From contig CAIWFP010000379.1 in the NCBI GenBank assembly GCA_903911985.1, positions 1-6,536 of the forward strand: DNA of 6,536 nt, read 5' to 3'. A program made the position numbers and the translations under genes. The notes under the pieces were generated by a model, which did no database searches, was not told the DNA's origin, and worked only from the letters and a program-made list of their open reading frames with translations. The DNA is from an uncultured Sphingomonadales bacterium. Its GTDB lineage: Bacteria; Pseudomonadota; Alphaproteobacteria; Sphingomonadales; Sphingomonadaceae. Shown here piece by piece: positions 5,188-6,536 of this stretch. Positions within the stretch are counted from its first letter, which is position 1. Each line of letters begins with the position of its first letter.

Positions 5188-6465
5188 ATGACTGCCGGAA
5201 CAAGGCACAAAACGGCCAATGCGATCGCGATTGCGATGGAGAGCGATATTGCCGTCGGGCGCTGCCCGATTGGTTCACCCCTGGGGAATGAAGCGGAGTT
5301 ATGCGCCCGTTACGGAGCCAGCCGCTGGGCGATCAGGGAGGCTATTGCGATTGTTCAGAACGACGGGCTGATTATTGTCCGCCGGGGACGTGGCGGTGGA
5401 GCAATCGTCAGCGGGACGCCTGAAAGGTCGTTGGCTTCCGCGGTTTGCGGCTATCTTCTTTTTGCCAACCTGGACAACGAGCAAATCATTGCGGCACGCC
5501 TCGCGGTCGACCGCCTCCTTTACCAGTCAGCAGCTCAGGCCTTTGACCGCGAATTGCCCATTCGTGTCCGTGAACTCACGGAGGCCAGCGATGGATGCGA
5601 GGATCCATCGGTGAAGTCCGCCGAAATTCTGGATCAGATTATCGAACTGAGCGGCAACCCGTTCCTTGGCGTTTTCGCCCTTGCCCTGTCCAAACTCATG
5701 TCTTGCCGTCTTGCCCTGAATGTATCCGACATTGCCCCTCAACCGGACGCCCTGCTCGCGGCCAGGCTGCTGGCGTTGCGCCAAAAGCAACTCATTTGCA
5801 TCATCAGTGTTGATGCGAATGGCGCGGTCGAGGCGGCGCTCGAAGGCGCGCAGCTCTGGCGCTCACTCTTCGCTGCCCAAACCAAGCACAGTGGGCCTGT
5901 TGGCGATATCGGCCAGTCCCGGCGCGTAGCGGGCCGGATTGCCGATATCCTGCACCAGGGGCAGCACTCGCAGGCCGCGGGTATCGTCTCGACGATGCTC
6001 ATGCTTGATGCCATTGCCGCCGCCTCGCAGTCTGATCGCCTGCTTGGTGGCGAGCTTGCACTTACCGAGCGATACGGGATCGCCCGCAATTCGCTTCGCG
6101 AAGGCATCAGAATATTGGAGCGGGACGGATTTATCCGGGCCGAAGCCGGGAGAAACGGCGGCATTCGTGCCGGCCACGCCGATCCGACGACCCTTGTTGA
6201 CCGAGCCGCGAGGGTCTTTTCATTCCTGAACCTGCCAGCAGGCTATACCGACGCCCTCTCCCTGGAACTCCGGTTGACCGCCGTTCAACTCGCGCTCACC
6301 AAGGCTGTTGACCGCAGCGAGCTCGCCAAGGCGGTGCGGTCGATTGTCGGCCAATCAGGCCTGCGCCGCACCATGGATACATTTGCCTTGCTCGCACAGC
6401 GCGCCGACGACGCATTCATTCTGTCCGTCGTCAGAACATTTGGCACAACTCGCGGTGTAAATTAG
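5188..6465 (+). CDS. tandem-duplicated GntR/FCD-type transcriptional regulator, C-terminally truncated
   Basis: From the ATG the protein is 425 aa and contains two GntR-like units. Unit 1 has a winged helix at about 30-76 (ARYGASRWAIREAIAIVQ, then a wing with RRGRGGGAIV) and an all-helical FCD-like region to about 240. Unit 2 repeats this with a winged helix at about 285-330 (TERYGIARNSLREGIRILER, then GRNGGIRAG) and a helical region that stops at 425. Ordinary GntR/FadR regulators are about 230-250 aa with one unit and dimerise on a palindrome, so this is unusual. The FCD segment 'EILDQIIELSGNPFL' (146-160) corresponds to 'TMDTFALLAQRADDAFI' (395-411), and unit 2 ends about 65-70 residues earlier than unit 1. 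Its stop lies in or beside an insertion-sequence end. The metal-binding His expected after the Asp of FCD domains is not seen in unit 1. It probably binds DNA and an organic acid or acyl-CoA and may control the upstream operon. The truncation may have inactivated it. Confidence 0.75.
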   Translation: MTAGTRHKTANAIAIAMESDIAVGRCPIGSPLGNEAELCARYGASRWAIREAIAIVQNDGLIIVRRGRGGGAIVSGTPERSLASAVCGYLLFANLDNEQIIAARLAVDRLLYQSAAQAFDRELPIRVRELTEASDGCEDPSVKSAEILDQIIELSGNPFLGVFALALSKLMSCRLALNVSDIAPQPDALLAARLLALRQKQLICIISVDANGAVEAALEGAQLWRSLFAAQTKHSGPVGDIGQSRRVAGRIADILHQGQHSQAAGIVSTMLMLDAIAAASQSDRLLGGELALTERYGIARNSLREGIRILERDGFIRAEAGRNGGIRAGHADPTTLVDRAARVFSFLNLPAGYTDALSLELRLTAVQLALTKAVDRSELAKAVRSIVGQSGLRRTMDTFALLAQRADDAFILSVVRTFGTTRGVN

Positions 6466-6536
6466 TGGAGTGCGGGCCTCGTCTGGGGGTTGATGTTAGG
6501 CGGCGAGCTTGCGGTGTTGCAAGCGCCGATGTTCGA
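6456..6536 (-). mobile_element. end of an insertion sequence, probably IS3 family, continuing past the window
   Basis: The minus strand encodes the end of a transposase (stop at 6496-6498). The short non-coding segment between that stop and the regulator gene is the expected terminal region of the element. TGTAA at 6456 would suit an IS end, since many begin with TG, but an edge at TGG (6466) is also possible because the other end is not in the window. The regulator gene loses its expected C-terminus exactly here. Confidence 0.5.
6496..6536 (-). CDS. transposase, last 12 residues only (probable IS3-family OrfB)
   Basis: Read on the minus strand, the last 13 codons give EHRRLQHRKLAA followed by TAA. 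This basic tail resembles the C-terminus of IS3-family integrase-type transposases, which commonly end '...RIKRQTI.(N/H)RRL.H...AA'. The catalytic DDE core lies outside the window. The recognition rests on a very short segment and on memory of the family, so the family assignment is tentative. Confidence 0.5.
   Translation of the reverse strand, partial: EHRRLQHRKLAA

Noticed and set aside
1..6536. CRISPR array, prophage genes, toxin-antitoxin pair or defence system
   Set aside because: No regularly spaced repeats were seen, and no nuclease, phage structural or toxin-like proteins are encoded. The window is catabolic plus regulatory plus an IS end.

Overview
The window is high-GC DNA with alphaproteobacterial character, most like a sphingomonad (Novosphingobium/Sphingobium type) catabolic accessory region. 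This rests on protein style, GC-rich codon choice, the type of degradation genes and an insertion-sequence end at the right edge. The assignment is made by eye, without a database search.

Layout. (1) Positions 2-676 hold the end of a gene that begins before the window. It encodes the C-terminal part of an alpha/beta hydrolase fused in frame to a flavin reductase domain. An in-frame TAG at 428-430 interrupts the reductase, so it looks like a pseudogene. (2) A short spacer (677-782) has a possible promoter and an 8-bp palindrome. (3) A compact three-gene operon follows (783-4668): a thiolase-superfamily protein of the SCPx/Ltp2 aldolase type, a Zn-ribbon/OB-fold (DUF35) partner, and a 733-aa protein made of two class III CoA-transferase (CaiB/BaiF) domains. 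(4) A 519-bp non-coding stretch (4669-5187) opens with a 12-bp tandem duplication and several strong GC-rich hairpins, one of them a likely terminator. (5) A divergent-looking, tandem-duplicated GntR/FCD regulator (5188-6465) is cut short at its C-terminus. (6) At the right edge is the end of an insertion sequence whose transposase is read on the minus strand.

How the genes may work together. SCPx-like thiolase plus DUF35 pairs are known as acyl-CoA C-C bond-cleaving complexes. Examples are the steroid side-chain aldolase Ltp2-ChsH2(DUF35) and the IpfD/IpfE pair of ibuprofen degradation in Sphingomonas Ibu-2. By inference, the operon removes an acyl side chain from a CoA-activated cyclic or aromatic substrate, with the double CaiB-like protein handling the CoA ester. 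The substrate cannot be read from the sequence. The double CoA-transferase appears to lack the catalytic aspartate in both halves, so its chemistry is open. The GntR-type regulator is the obvious candidate controller, but it seems to have lost part of its second ligand-binding domain to the insertion sequence. With a nonsense-mutated gene on the left and an IS-truncated gene on the right, the locus looks partly decayed or recently rearranged around an intact operon.
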